Assembly: GCF_023923205.1 (NCBI RefSeq)
Contig: NZ_CP099490.1
Coordinates: 2,418,001-2,482,000 of the forward strand
DNA length: 64,000 bases
From: Ornithinimicrobium cryptoxanthini
GTDB taxonomy: Bacteria > Actinomycetota > Actinomycetes > Actinomycetales > Dermatophilaceae
Direction of reading: 5' to 3'
In this document: in pieces, positions 51,802 through 60,752 of the stretch
Position numbering within the stretch: the first letter of the stretch is position 1
Layout of the letters: every line of letters begins with the position of its first letter
The notes under the pieces: model-generated
What the model saw: the letters and a program-made list of their open reading frames with translations, nothing else
Databases searched by the model: none
What the model was told of the DNA's origin: nothing
Translations under genes and position numbers: made by a program

Positions 51802-53226
51802 TCAGTCGTTCTTCTCGTCGTGTGCGCGGACAGCCTTCTCCACCGCCTCTGCCACGGCCTTGCTGACTCGCGGGTTAAACACGCTCGGGATGATGTAGGT
51901 CGGGTTGCGCTCGTCCTCACCCACGACGTCGGACAGCGCGATCGCGGCGGCCAGCAGCATCTCGTCGGTGATGTGTTCGCTCTGGGCATCGATCAACCCC
52001 CGGAACACCCCCGGAAAGACCAGCACGTTGTTGATCTGGTTGGCGAAGTCGCTGCGACCCGTCGCCACGACGGTGGCGTGCTCGGCAGCGTCCACGGGGT
52101 CGACCTCCGGCTGAGGGTTGGCCATCGCAAAGACGATCGAGTCGGTAGCCATCGTGGCGACATCGTCACCGCTGAGGATGCCACCGGCCGAGACACCGAT
52201 AAACACGTCCGCACCCACCAGGGCGTCCTGCACGGTGCCCCGGAGCCCGGCCCGGTTGGTCTGGGAGGCGATCCAGGCCATGTTGGCGTTGTCGCCGCGG
52301 GCGATGTCCGTGCGCTCGGAGTGCAGGATGCCGTGCACGTCGGAGACGACCACGTGGGTCGCGCCGGCCAGCAGCAGCAGGCGCAGGATCGCCGACCCGG
52401 CGGCGCCGGCGCCGGAGAGCACGATCTTGACGTCGGCCAGCTGCTTGTTGACCACCCGCAGCGCGTTGCGCAGGGCAGCCAACACCACGATCGCCGTGCC
52501 GTGCTGGTCGTCGTGGAAGACCGGGATGTCGAGCTCCTCGCGCAGGCGCCGCTCGATATAGAAGCAGCGCGGTGCCGAGATGTCCTCGAGGTTGATGCCG
52601 GCAAAGCCCGGTGAGATCGCCTTGACGATGCGCACGATCTCGTCCGCGTCCTTGGTGTCCAGCACGATCGGGAAGGCGTCGACGTCGGCGAACCGTTTGA
52701 ACAGCGCTGCCTTGCCCTCCATCACCGGCATCGCCGCGAGCGGGCCGATGTCTCCCATGCCCAGCACCGCGGTGCCGTCGGTGACCACAGCGACGGTGTT
52801 GCGCTTGATGGTGAGCCGCCGCGCGTCCTCTGGGTTGTCGACGATCGCCTGGCAGACCCGCGCCACCCCGGGGGTGTAGATCATCGACAGGTCGTCGCGG
52901 TTGCGGATCGGGGTCTTGGGCTCCACGCTCAGCTTGCCGCCGAGGTGCATCAGGAAGGTGCGGTCACTGACCTTGCCGATCTCGACTCCACGCACGGTGC
53001 GCATCGCCTCGACAATTTGCTTGGCGTGTTCCTCACCCCAGGTGGCGATAGTCAGGTCGGTGCGCAACCGCTCGGCCCCCGACTCGGCGATGTCCACCGC
53101 GGTGACCATGCCTCCTTCCTTCTCCACCGCCGCGCTGAGCTCGCCGACAGCAGTGGCGCGCGCGGGCAGTTCGAGACGGACCGTGATCGAGTTGGAGACA
53201 GACGGAGCGAAAGCCATGCCGGCCAT
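51802..53226 (-). CDS. NAD-dependent malic enzyme with N-terminal ACT domain
   Basis: Malic enzyme decarboxylates malate to pyruvate. From ATG 53226 about 474 residues. An N-terminal ACT-like domain (SITVRLELPARATAVGELSAAVE) is followed by the catalytic core: YTPGVARVCQAI, KRNTVAVVTDGTAVLGMGDIGP with the catalytic Lys, FHDDQHGTAIVVLAAL, VLSGAGAAGSAI and FAMANPQPEV. The ACT domain suggests allosteric control. It overlaps the divergent thioredoxin leader by none; the gap is 94 bases. Confidence 0.93.
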   Translation of the reverse strand: MAGMAFAPSVSNSITVRLELPARATAVGELSAAVEKEGGMVTAVDIAESGAERLRTDLTIATWGEEHAKQIVEAMRTVRGVEIGKVSDRTFLMHLGGKLSVEPKTPIRNRDDLSMIYTPGVARVCQAIVDNPEDARRLTIKRNTVAVVTDGTAVLGMGDIGPLAAMPVMEGKAALFKRFADVDAFPIVLDTKDADEIVRIVKAISPGFAGINLEDISAPRCFYIERRLREELDIPVFHDDQHGTAIVVLAALRNALRVVNKQLADVKIVLSGAGAAGSAILRLLLLAGATHVVVSDVHGILHSERTDIARGDNANMAWIASQTNRAGLRGTVQDALVGADVFIGVSAGGILSGDDVATMATDSIVFAMANPQPEVDPVDAAEHATVVATGRSDFANQINNVLVFPGVFRGLIDAQSEHITDEMLLAAAIALSDVVGEDERNPTYIIPSVFNPRVSKAVAEAVEKAVRAHDEKND

Positions 53227-53320
53227 TGTCCCGTATGCCGACGGGCTGGCTGTCCAGCGCGCCGCGTGTGACCAAGGTCGCCCCGGGAATCGCCGCGGGT
53301 GCGTTGGCGTTGCCACCCAC

Positions 53321-53710
53321 ATGAGCACAGTTGAACTGACCCGCGAGAACCTGGACCAGACGCTGTCCGACAACGAGATCGTCCTGATCGACTGGTGGGC
53401 TGAGTGGTGTGGTCCGTGCCGCGCCTTCGCCCCGGTCTATGAGCAGACGTCGGAGAAGCATGAGGACGTCGTCTTCGGCAAGGTCGACACCGAAACTCAG
53501 CGCGAGCTGGCCGCCGGCGCCCAGATCACCTCGATCCCGACCGTGATGGGCTTCCGCGACGGCATCCTGCTCTTCGCCCAGCCGGGCGTGCTGCCGGCTG
53601 CCGGCCTGGAGAGCCTGATCGGCCAGCTCAAGGACCTCGACATGGACGACGTGCGCGCCAAGCTGGCCGCCGCCGAGTCCGAGCTGACTGACGACAAGGC
53701 CCAGGGCTGA
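53321..53710 (+). CDS. Thioredoxin
   Basis: A 129-residue thioredoxin with the active site WAEWCGPCRAFAP, the cis-Pro in ITSIPTVMGF and a longer, acidic C-terminal extension (DLDMDDVRAKLAAAESELTDD). It starts MSTVELTRENLDQTLSDN at ATG 53321. The reductase is not in the window. Two hairpins follow the stop. Confidence 0.92.
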   Translation: MSTVELTRENLDQTLSDNEIVLIDWWAEWCGPCRAFAPVYEQTSEKHEDVVFGKVDTETQRELAAGAQITSIPTVMGFRDGILLFAQPGVLPAAGLESLIGQLKDLDMDDVRAKLAAAESELTDDKAQG

Positions 53711-53724
53711 GCAACTGCTCCTGA

Positions 53725-53780
53725 GCCTGGCTGCGTGCCAGGCGAGGGCGCCGTGCGCCATCCCAAACAGACCTTTGGGA
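53725..53780 (+). terminator. Two hairpins after thioredoxin gene
   Basis: GCCTGGC-TGCGT-GCCAGGC (53725-53743) and TCCCAAA-CAGACC-TTTGGGA (53761-53780), each a 7-bp perfect stem. They probably end the thioredoxin transcript. The remainder to 53964 shows no gene. Confidence 0.5.
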
Positions 53781-53964
53781 CGACCTGCCGCCGGGCACCA
53801 TCGCTTGAGCAGGCTGAAATGCAAGTGCTAATCGGCGACCGCGCCCGAGCTCGCGGCCCAGGGTGCCACACGCACGGACAGCCCCTAGCACGTGCCTCGA
53901 TGGATCTCCATGGAGTAGCCAGGCGTCGGAGGTCACACAGGGTTCCCACTCAATGCGTGTGGGC

Positions 53965-53970
53965 GATAAT
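53965..53970 (+). promoter_or_regulatory. Possible -10 box of a leaderless promoter
   Basis: GATAAT lies seven bases before the ATG at 53978 of the first GAF-ANTAR gene, the spacing expected if transcription starts at the start codon. No Shine-Dalgarno sequence is seen. Leaderless messages are common in actinobacteria; the -35 region is weak. Confidence 0.4.
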
Positions 53971-53977
53971 ATGGCGC

Positions 53978-54678
53978 ATGGAGGTCCAGAGCATCAACGA
54001 CCGCATGGCCTACTTCGCGCGCGAGGTCAGGGTCGGTGACGACGTCGAGCAGGCCGGGACCGGATCTGCGAAGCAGCAGTGGATCTGCTGGGTGGACAGG
54101 CACAGGCGGGGATCACCATCGCTCATCGCGAGCGTCAGGTAGAAAGCATCGGCGCGACCGCGGAGTTGGTCCGTCGCGGTGATGAGCTGCAGGCCGAGCT
54201 GGGCGAAGGTCCGTGTCTGGACGCAGCCTGGGACCAGGAGCAGGTGGTCGTCGACGACCTGGCGCGTGAGGCGCGGTGGCCGCGGTGGGGTCCGAGGATG
54301 GTGCAGGACTTCGGCGTCAAGAGCATGCTGTGCACCCAGCTGTTCACGAACGAGAAGCAGCTCGGGGCGCTGAACATCTACTCCACCGAGCCGGTTGCCT
54401 TCGACGAGGAGGCCCAGGAGGTGGCCCGGCTGCTGGCCGTGCACGCCGCGATGGCAATCGCTCAGGCCCAGCAGGTCGAGGGTTTACGGTTTGCCAACGA
54501 CCGGCGCACCACGATCGGCAAGGCGCTGGGGATCGTGATGGTGACCTACGACCTCGACGACGCCAAGGCCTTCGACGTCCTGCGGCGCCTCTCCTCGCAC
54601 GAGAATCGCAAGTTGTTCGACCTCGCCCAGGACATCATCAACGGACGCCAGGCGGCGCCCCGCCCACCGCAGCAGTAA
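53978..54678 (+). pseudogene. GAF-ANTAR regulator interrupted by a -1 frameshift
   Basis: ATG 53978 begins MEVQSINDRMAYFAREVRVGDDVEQ, a typical start for GAF-ANTAR proteins, but this frame soon ends at 54142. The remainder continues one base earlier, as RICEAAVDLLGGQAQAGITIAH, DELQAELGEGPCLDAAW, a GAF domain, and then the ANTAR RNA-binding domain (IGKALGIVMVTYDLDDAKAF, HENRKLFDLAQDII). The shift is near 54048-54062 in a G/C run. If the sequence is right the protein cannot be made whole; an internal GTG at 54079 could give a 199-residue form lacking part of the GAF domain. GAF-ANTAR proteins are antiterminators that bind RNA hairpins. Confidence 0.72.
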
Positions 54679-54872
54679 CCTCCTCACGCCACTGGCCAAT
54701 CGCCGGCGCAGAGTCCTTTAATCCGCCCCCTTCGGGCCATCGATCGGCGCCTGTGTCTACAGCGGGCCGGACCAGACAGGTTGGCGTACGGTGAGGAACA
54801 AGGGCTCGCACGTGGTGGCCGGCCGTTCGGCAGGGCCAGGTGCAGGTGACGGAACGCGGAGCGGAGACGATC

Positions 54873-55613
54873 ATGAGTGCCCAGACATCTGGACAGGACG
54901 GGCCGACCCCCGTGGCCCAGCTGACGACGACCCTCGCCCGTGTTCATGGGATGCTGCTGAGCGAGGAGGACTCCGCTGCAGCGGTGGAGCGGTTAGCTCT
55001 AGTAGCCCGTGACCTGGTCCCCTCCTCGGTCGGAGCAGGTGCCTCCCTGATGGACCAGACGGGGCAGCGCACCTCCACCGGAACCACCGACAAGGTCGCC
55101 GCGGCCGCGGACGTCCTTCAGTATGAACTTGGTGAGGGTCCATGTCTGAGCGCCTGGGCCACGACGGCAGTCCAGCACATTCACGACACAGCCACCGAGA
55201 GCCGATGGAGGACATGGTGCGCCGCGGTGCAGGGACTCGGCGTGCGTTCGGTACTCAGCGCCCCGATGGTATTCAAAGGAAACAGCATCGGTGCCATGAA
55301 GGTCTACAGCACCACTGCGGACAGTTTTGATATCCAGGACGAGCACCGGCTCCTGCTGCTGGCCGGAGCGGCGGCCACCCTGTTGGGTGTTGCCCAGGGT
55401 TCCGACGCGCCGCAGCGACTGTCGGCTGGGCTGCAGGCGATGCTGGAGGACCGCCAAGCCGTTGAGACGGCCACTGGCATGCTGATGGAGCGCCACCATC
55501 TTGACCATGACACAGCGCGATCGCGTCTCTTGGAGACCGCGCGCAGCAGACGTCTTCCCGTCGCCCAGCTCGCCCGCACGATTGTGACCCCCTCCATCGC
55601 GCCGAGAGCCTAG
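54873..55613 (+). CDS. GAF and ANTAR domain-containing regulator
   Basis: A 246-residue protein from ATG 54873 (GGAG six bases before it). GAF domain about residues 30-165 (ELGEGPCLSAWATTAVQHIH, GLGVRSVLSAPMVFKG), then the ANTAR domain at 190-240 (VETATGMLMERHHLDHDTARSRLL). It likely senses a small signal through GAF and controls antitermination of target transcripts. A near relative lies directly upstream, frameshifted. Targets cannot be identified from the sequence. Confidence 0.88.
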   Translation: MSAQTSGQDGPTPVAQLTTTLARVHGMLLSEEDSAAAVERLALVARDLVPSSVGAGASLMDQTGQRTSTGTTDKVAAAADVLQYELGEGPCLSAWATTAVQHIHDTATESRWRTWCAAVQGLGVRSVLSAPMVFKGNSIGAMKVYSTTADSFDIQDEHRLLLLAGAAATLLGVAQGSDAPQRLSAGLQAMLEDRQAVETATGMLMERHHLDHDTARSRLLETARSRRLPVAQLARTIVTPSIAPRA

Positions 55614-55621
55614 AGCGAAAG

Positions 55622-55951
55622 ATGGACGGAGACGAGGAGCGCGTCAACCATGAACAGGCCCACTTGATGCGTCGAGCACGCGAGCGTGCCGGTCTAGGAG
55701 CACATGAGGTCTGGATGCACTACTTCAGCATCGGTGGCAACGCAGGGGAGATGGAAGTCGAGGCCTTCTTGCATCACGCGTTACCGCTACCCCCTCTCGA
55801 GCGCGACATGTTGGCTCACGCGGTCAACGAGTTGATCGACCACCGCCCCATCATCTATGCACCGTACAGCGACGACCTCACCGGTGCTCACGGCGTGGAC
55901 CACCGCGAGACGACCGCGATCGATGAGGACAACGACGCCGAAGATCACTAG
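55622..55951 (+). CDS. Hypothetical protein downstream of GAF-ANTAR gene
   Basis: A 109-residue protein with an amphipathic N-terminus (HLMRRARERAGLGAHEVWMHYFSIG), then EMEVEAFLHHALPLPPLERDM and an acidic tail. I do not recognise the family. The start is eight bases after the GAF-ANTAR stop, so the two are likely one operon. The gene is plausible on composition and spacing. Confidence 0.65.
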   Translation: MDGDEERVNHEQAHLMRRARERAGLGAHEVWMHYFSIGGNAGEMEVEAFLHHALPLPPLERDMLAHAVNELIDHRPIIYAPYSDDLTGAHGVDHRETTAIDEDNDAEDH

Positions 55952-56041
55952 TTAGATCCGCCTCCAGCATGCCCTGTGCCAGCAGTGTGACAGAAATGCT
56001 GGCCGTCACATACGTAGACATGACTACTCCTGTCCTCAACG

Positions 56042-56089
56042 CAAAAGCCCCCCTGACCAGCGCGTTTGCGCAGGTATGGGGGGCTTTTG
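56042..56089 (-). terminator. Terminator of tmRNA
   Basis: A perfect 12-bp stem, CAAAAGCCCCCC (56042-56053) with 56078-56089, lies 35 bases beyond the tmRNA 3' end; its arms end in T/A runs and an inner GCGC-type stem fills the loop. It may also act on the plus strand for the hypothetical gene at 55622. Confidence 0.85.
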
Positions 56090-56123
56090 TGCCCGCATCG
56101 TATGACGTGCCCACCGCGTTGAG

Positions 56124-56487
56124 TGGAGGTGGCGGGAATCGAACCCGCGTCCGCTGCCGGAAGACCAGGACTTCTCCGGGTGCAGTGCGCTATGGAGTTT
56201 CTCGGCCCCAGGGCTCGCGCGCACACGTTCCCTGACAGGCCCAGTTGAGTAAGAGTCCCGCGTGATCCCCCAACATGATCACGCAGCAAGTTTCCTAGCT
56301 GATGCCAGACACTGAGTCGGAAACTAGCTCAGGCTGACAGACTTCGTGGCTCGCTCAGGCGGCGAGGGCGAAGTCGGTGCGCTTGGAATCGGCACCTATT
56401 GGTTTGCAAGGGACATTAACGAGTTGACCTTGCATTCTCGACCCGCTTCTCCTGGAGTTGCAAACAACGTCGAAACCGATCACCCCC
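56124..56487 (-). ncRNA. ssrA: Transfer-messenger RNA (tmRNA)
   Basis: A 364-base RNA. The 5' end GGGGGTGATCGGTTTCGACG and 3' end GGTTCGATTCCCGCCACCTCCA form the tRNA-Ala-like domain (acceptor GGGGGTG/CACCTCC, discriminator A, CCA not encoded). The resume codon begins a tag reading ADSKRTDFALAA, followed by TGA. It rescues stalled ribosomes with SmpB, encoded 1.2 kb away on the same strand. Sequence 3' of the tag has the pseudoknot-like G/C blocks. Confidence 0.96.
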
Positions 56488-56639
56488 ATGGAGCAGGGGC
56501 ACGTCACACTGTGCAGTTATCAAGTCCGGTCGCTGCTCACGCAACCACCGGAGGTCCAGACTACCTGTCCAACAGCCGCGCGGTCCAACAGATTCCCGCC
56601 GCACCGAGCCGACCAGCGGGGAGGGTAGAGTCCACCGGC

Positions 56640-57122
56640 GTGAACCCCACGAGTCAGCTCATGACCCTGCGCGTGCTGTCCGGCGCCTTCATCGGCGGCA
56701 TCGCCATCATCGCCGCCTTGATGTTCTTCGTTGCGCCGGAGACCGTGCTGCCACAACCCTGGGTGCTCGCGGTGTTGCTCGGGCTCGTCGCGACCACCGC
56801 CGTGGTGTCGCTGGTCATGGTCGGCCAGGTGCCGGCGGCCTCTGAGGACGACACCGTGGGTGCAATGCTGGGCAAGGTCCAGCCGGTGCACATCCTGCGT
56901 CTGGCGCTGATGGAGGCCCCGGCAATCCTCGCGGTCGTCCTGTTGTTTCTGGCGGACGAGCCGTCCTGGGTCACCGTCGCGGTCGCCGCCGTGCCCACGA
57001 TCCTGCTGATGCTGCTGCTGGTCTTTCCGCACCAGGGCGTGCTGCGCCGCTATGAGCAGGCGTTGGACTCAGGCGGCGCCCACACCCGGTTCACCGACAA
57101 GCTGCTGGGCCACGCCGCCTGA
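56640..57122 (+). CDS. Four-helix membrane protein, unknown
   Basis: A 160-residue integral membrane protein from GTG 56640, with four hydrophobic segments (residues about 12-32, 40-62, 85-110, 115-135) and a basic/polar C-terminus (RRYEQALDSGGAHTRFTDKL). I do not recognise the family. The ATG at 56661 is an alternative start. The in-frame region from 56346 to 56640 is tmRNA sequence and not coding. A bidirectional terminator follows. Confidence 0.75.
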   Translation: MNPTSQLMTLRVLSGAFIGGIAIIAALMFFVAPETVLPQPWVLAVLLGLVATTAVVSLVMVGQVPAASEDDTVGAMLGKVQPVHILRLALMEAPAILAVVLLFLADEPSWVTVAVAAVPTILLMLLLVFPHQGVLRRYEQALDSGGAHTRFTDKLLGHAA

Positions 57123-57127
57123 CTGGT

Positions 57128-57173
57128 GGTATGACGAGGGGCCGGGTCTGCACGGCCGGCCCCGCGTCATACC
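57128..57173. terminator. Bidirectional terminator built on GTATGACG
   Basis: GGTATGACG (57128-57136) and GGGGCCGG pair with CCGGCCCC and CGTCATACC (ending 57173), a near-perfect 18-bp stem with one mismatch and a 10-base loop. It lies in the gap between the converging membrane-protein and CBS genes. The arm contains the same octamer as the hairpin at 6957-6997. Confidence 0.85.
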
Positions 57174-57194
57174 GCTGGGTCACTTGCGGCTGAC

Positions 57195-57614
57195 TCAGTT
57201 GCGGCCATAGACCATCGTGACGAAGTGGTGGATCTGGTCCTCGGCGACATTGCGCGCCAGGTCGGACTCGCTGATCATCCCGATCACCTCGCCGTTGTCG
57301 ACCACTGGCAAGCGCTTGACCTGCTGGCTGCCCATCAAGTCCACGATCGTCTCGACGGGCTCATCCGGGCCGATGGTGGAGACGATGCCCTGGGCCAGCT
57401 CCCCCGCTGGCGTCGAGGCAAGGTCGCGACCCTCGGCGCACGCACGCACGACGATGTCGCGGTCAGTGATGATGCCGGTCAGCGCCCCTTCACCGGACTG
57501 GACGGGCAGACAGCCCACTCCCAGGTCCCGCATCATCGCGGCCGCCTCGCTCAGCGACTGGTCCTCCCGGATGGACTGGATCCCGCTGTTCATGATCTCG
57601 CGTGCCGTCGTCAT
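57195..57614 (-). CDS. CBS domain protein
   Basis: A 139-residue protein with two CBS motifs (MTTAREIMNSGIQSIREDQ; GCLPVQSGEGALTGIITDRDIV; then RLPVVDNGEVIGMISESDLA), a Bateman pair that binds adenosyl compounds. ATG 57614 with GAGGAG upstream; in-frame codons further upstream lack an RBS. Probably a general stress/energy sensor; the partner is unknown. Confidence 0.9.
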   Translation of the reverse strand: MTTAREIMNSGIQSIREDQSLSEAAAMMRDLGVGCLPVQSGEGALTGIITDRDIVVRACAEGRDLASTPAGELAQGIVSTIGPDEPVETIVDLMGSQQVKRLPVVDNGEVIGMISESDLARNVAEDQIHHFVTMVYGRN

Positions 57615-57691
57615 CTCACTCCTCGGTGTGGGATCTGCATGTCCATCCACTGTCACCCAGGCCGGCGCGACCGGCAACCGCGAGGGCGCGC

Positions 57692-58168
57692 TCAGCCGTG
57701 CTGGCGCAGGTGCGAGGACATCGCCCGCTGGACCTCGCGGGCGTCCTGCTTCTCGCGCAGGGTCTGGCGCTTGTCGTGCAGCTGCTTGCCCTTGGCAAGA
57801 GCGATCTCGACCTTGACGCGCCCGTCCTTGAAATAGAGCGACAGCGGCACGATGGTGTGCCCCGCCTGACCCGCCTTGGCCATCAGCTTGTCCAGCTCAT
57901 GGCGGTGCAGCAGCAGCTTGCGACGCCGGCGCGCGGCGTGGTTGGTCCAGTTGCCCTGGACATACTCCGGGATGTGCACTCCCTCGAGGAACAGCTCCCC
58001 GTGGTAGTCGGTCGCATAGCCGTCCACCAGCGACGCGCGCCCCATCCGCAGCGACTTCACCTCAGTCCCGGTCAGGACCAGCCCGGCCTCGATGACGTCC
58101 TCGATGTGATAGTCGTGCCGTGCCTTCTTGTTGCTCGCGATGAGCTTGCGGCCGGTCTCCTTGGCCAT
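57692..58168 (-). CDS. smpB: SsrA-binding protein SmpB
   Basis: SmpB binds the tRNA-like end of tmRNA and escorts it to stalled ribosomes. The ATG at 58168 starts [20 protein letters not shown], and the oligonucleotide-binding core [22 protein letters not shown] is present, as is a basic C-terminus with [15 protein letters not shown]. 158 residues. It follows the M23 gene in the usual ftsE-ftsX-M23-smpB order and precedes the tmRNA on the same strand. Confidence 0.95.
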   Translation of the reverse strand: MAKETGRKLIASNKKARHDYHIEDVIEAGLVLTGTEVKSLRMGRASLVDGYATDYHGELFLEGVHIPEYVQGNWTNHAARRRRKLLLHRHELDKLMAKAGQAGHTIVPLSLYFKDGRVKVEIALAKGKQLHDKRQTLREKQDAREVQRAMSSHLRQHG

Positions 58169-58260
58169 GGGTCCTGCACCTCCAACCAGGCTGCTGTATG
58201 CCGTGTGCTCGCCCGGGCGGTCCGGCGCGACCTCCCAGACTACCTGGCGAGGCGTCGGGG

Positions 58261-59814
58261 TCAGAGCCAGTTTCGCGGGTTGACCGGGACGCCGTTCTCC
58301 CGCGTCTCGAAGTGCAGGTGGCAACCGGTCGAGGTTCCCGTCGTGCCGACATACGCGAGGACGTCTCCGCGGTCGACCGCGCCACCCGTGCGCTCAAAGC
58401 TCTCCAGGTGCAGATAGCGCGTGACCAGGTTGACACCCTGGATGACGCCGTGGTCGACCGTGATGATGTTGCCACCACCGGGGCTGTAGCTCGTGCCGAT
58501 GATGGTCCCGCTCGCCGGCGCCCGGACAGCCGTCCCGCATGCGGCGCCATAATCGAGGCCGGCGTGGAGCCGGGCATAGCCGAGCACCGGGTGCATCCGC
58601 CAGCCGAACTCGCTGGTCGTGGGCGCGTTGACCGGGTGGCTGAGGACACCAGCCGCAGGAGGCGGAGGCGGCGGAGCGGGCGCGGGGGGTTCTGGTGCAG
58701 GCGCTGGGGCTGGCGGAGGGGCAGGCGCTGGAGCCGGCGCGGGTGCCGGCGCCGGGCTCGGCGACGAGCGACGCTCGCGCTCCTGACGCTCGCGCTCGGC
58801 CTGCTCCCGCTCGGCCTGCTCCCGCTCGGCCTGCTCCCGGGCCGCACGGTCCGCGGCCTCCTGCTCGAGTCGCGCCTGGCGCTCGGCCTCACGCTTCTGC
58901 CGAGCCGCCTCCTCGATGCGAGCCTGCTCGGCGGCCTCATCCTGCTTCAGGCCATATTTCTCCTGGGCCAGGGTTGCCAGCTCGTCCTGGAGCGCGTCGG
59001 CCTCAGACTGTTCCTTCGCCAGGTGCTCCTCGAGCTTGACGATCTCCAGCTCGAGCGCCTCCTTGTCCTTGGCCTGCTGCACCTCCAGGGCCTCGAGGTC
59101 GATCTTGGCCTGCTCCGCGCGGTCGCGCGCCTCCTGCTTGCGGATCGTGTTGGCCTCCGCCTCGGCCAGCAGGAAGGCGATGTCCCGGCGCACACCGGCG
59201 AGGCGGTCCTGCTCCGCGGTCTCCTGCGCCAGCTGGGTGCTCAGCCGCTCCAGCGTGCTGTCCTGCACCCGCATCACGGTGCGAGCCATCGACATCTCCT
59301 GGATCGCGTCACCCTCCCCCGACAGCATCTCCAGGGTCATCGCCAGGTTGCCCAGCCCACCGGACTTGTAGGACTCCCGGGCGATCGAACCGACCGCCAC
59401 CCGTGTCTCCTGCTGCGCAGCGGCATTGTCCGCGAGGCTGCCCTCGATCTTCGCCTCGTTGGCATAGGCCACGTCCAGCTCACCCTCGATGCGCACCTGC
59501 TCGGCCTCGGCGTCGGCCAGGTCGCCCTCCGCGCCCGTCAGGTCGAGGCGGGCCGCCTCCACCTTGGCCGTCGTCTCCTTGAGCCGCTTGTCCGCAGCGA
59601 CCAGGTCGGCGCTGGTCTCCTCCAGGTCGTGCTCCAACTCCTCGGCGCGGTCCTGCGCGGCGGCGCGGTCCTGCGCCTTCTGTGCCTCCTGGCGCTCCAC
59701 GTCGCGAATCCGGTCGCGGATGTCGTCCAGAGCCACGGCGGGGGTCGCCATCAGCACACCGGCTACGGCCAGGGCCGTGGCGGCGCCCCAACGCTGTCGA
59801 GGTGTTGCGTTCAT
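58261..59814 (-). CDS. M23 family peptidoglycan endopeptidase with coiled coil (RipC/EnvC-like)
   Basis: A 517-residue exported protein: signal peptide (residues 1-30, ending TPAVALD), a long coiled coil (about 35-330), charged EREQA repeats, a Pro/Ala linker of about 45 residues, and a C-terminal M23 domain with HAGLDYG and HLHFETREN zinc motifs plus the [10 protein letters not shown] start. The layout, and being encoded next to ftsE and ftsX, fits a hydrolase controlled by FtsEX during division. ATG at 59814. Confidence 0.9.
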   Translation of the reverse strand: MNATPRQRWGAATALAVAGVLMATPAVALDDIRDRIRDVERQEAQKAQDRAAAQDRAEELEHDLEETSADLVAADKRLKETTAKVEAARLDLTGAEGDLADAEAEQVRIEGELDVAYANEAKIEGSLADNAAAQQETRVAVGSIARESYKSGGLGNLAMTLEMLSGEGDAIQEMSMARTVMRVQDSTLERLSTQLAQETAEQDRLAGVRRDIAFLLAEAEANTIRKQEARDRAEQAKIDLEALEVQQAKDKEALELEIVKLEEHLAKEQSEADALQDELATLAQEKYGLKQDEAAEQARIEEAARQKREAERQARLEQEAADRAAREQAEREQAEREQAERERQERERRSSPSPAPAPAPAPAPAPPPAPAPAPEPPAPAPPPPPPAAGVLSHPVNAPTTSEFGWRMHPVLGYARLHAGLDYGAACGTAVRAPASGTIIGTSYSPGGGNIITVDHGVIQGVNLVTRYLHLESFERTGGAVDRGDVLAYVGTTGTSTGCHLHFETRENGVPVNPRNWL

Positions 59815-59828
59815 CTCGCGATCCCTTC

Positions 59829-60752
59829 TCAAACCCGGACGTGGCGGCGCACTGCCAGCCACGACGTGATGACAGCCAGCAGCACGGCACCGCCGACGAG
59901 GATGGGTATGACGGTCCACAGGTCGCGCGTGCCGATCAGTCCGATCATCCCGGTCTGGCCGGCGAGCAGCTCGGTGAGGAAGCCGCTGATCCCATAGGTC
60001 ACCATCGCCCAGAGGAGCCCGATGGCCAGCGCGGCGCCCAGGAGCGTCGCCAGCACGGTCTCGACCAGGAACGGGACGTGGATGGTGAAGGCCGAGGCTC
60101 CCACCAGGCGCATGATGTTGGTCTCGCGGCGCCGGCTCCAGGCCGTGAGCCGGATCGTGGTGCTGATCAGCAGGACCGCACAGACCACCATCGCGCCGGC
60201 CAGGGCCACCGCCGACAGACTCACCGCGTTGAGAAAGGTGAAGAGCTTGTCGACCACCTCGCGCTGGTCCTCGACGCTCTCCACACCGGGCGCGCCCTCG
60301 AAGGCGCTGGCGACCACCTCATACTTCGTCGGGTCGGCCAGCTGGACCCGGAAGCTCTCGGGGATCGCCTCCTGCGGGATGGAGTCCAGCACCGGCGAGT
60401 TGCGGAACTGCTCGCGGAAGCGGTCATAGGCCTGCTCGTTCGACTCATACCAATAGGTCTCCACGAGACCTTCGAGCCGGTCCAGGTCGCTGCCGAGCTG
60501 GTCGCGCTGCGCCTCGGTCACTCCCCCACCGGCGCACGAGGCGACATCAGTGGTGTCGGGGGTGCACAGGAAGATCGAGACCTGGACCTTGTCATACCAA
60601 TAGCCCTTGAGCGTGTCGACCTGGCGCTGGGCGAGCAGTCCGCTGCCCAGGAAGAAGAGCGAGACCATCGTGACCAGCACGACGGCGACAAACATCGAGG
60701 TGTTGCGGCGCAGGCCGTTGCCGACCTCGCCGAGCAGGAAACCCAACCTCAT
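59829..60752 (-). CDS. ftsX: Cell division ABC transporter permease FtsX
   Basis: FtsX couples FtsE ATP hydrolysis to periplasmic hydrolases. The 307-residue protein has one membrane segment near residues 20-42, an extracellular domain (with Cys63 and Cys73-like pair [11 protein letters not shown]), then three segments near 175-200, 225-255 and 275-300. It begins [17 protein letters not shown]. Its ATG overlaps the ftsE stop; the M23 gene is 15 bases downstream. Confidence 0.94.
   Translation of the reverse strand: MRLGFLLGEVGNGLRRNTSMFVAVVLVTMVSLFFLGSGLLAQRQVDTLKGYWYDKVQVSIFLCTPDTTDVASCAGGGVTEAQRDQLGSDLDRLEGLVETYWYESNEQAYDRFREQFRNSPVLDSIPQEAIPESFRVQLADPTKYEVVASAFEGAPGVESVEDQREVVDKLFTFLNAVSLSAVALAGAMVVCAVLLISTTIRLTAWSRRRETNIMRLVGASAFTIHVPFLVETVLATLLGAALAIGLLWAMVTYGISGFLTELLAGQTGMIGLIGTRDLWTVIPILVGGAVLLAVITSWLAVRRHVRV

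Noticed and set aside
56346..56639. In-frame upstream extension of the four-helix membrane protein
   Set aside because: The region is the tmRNA gene on the opposite strand, so translation there is not supported.
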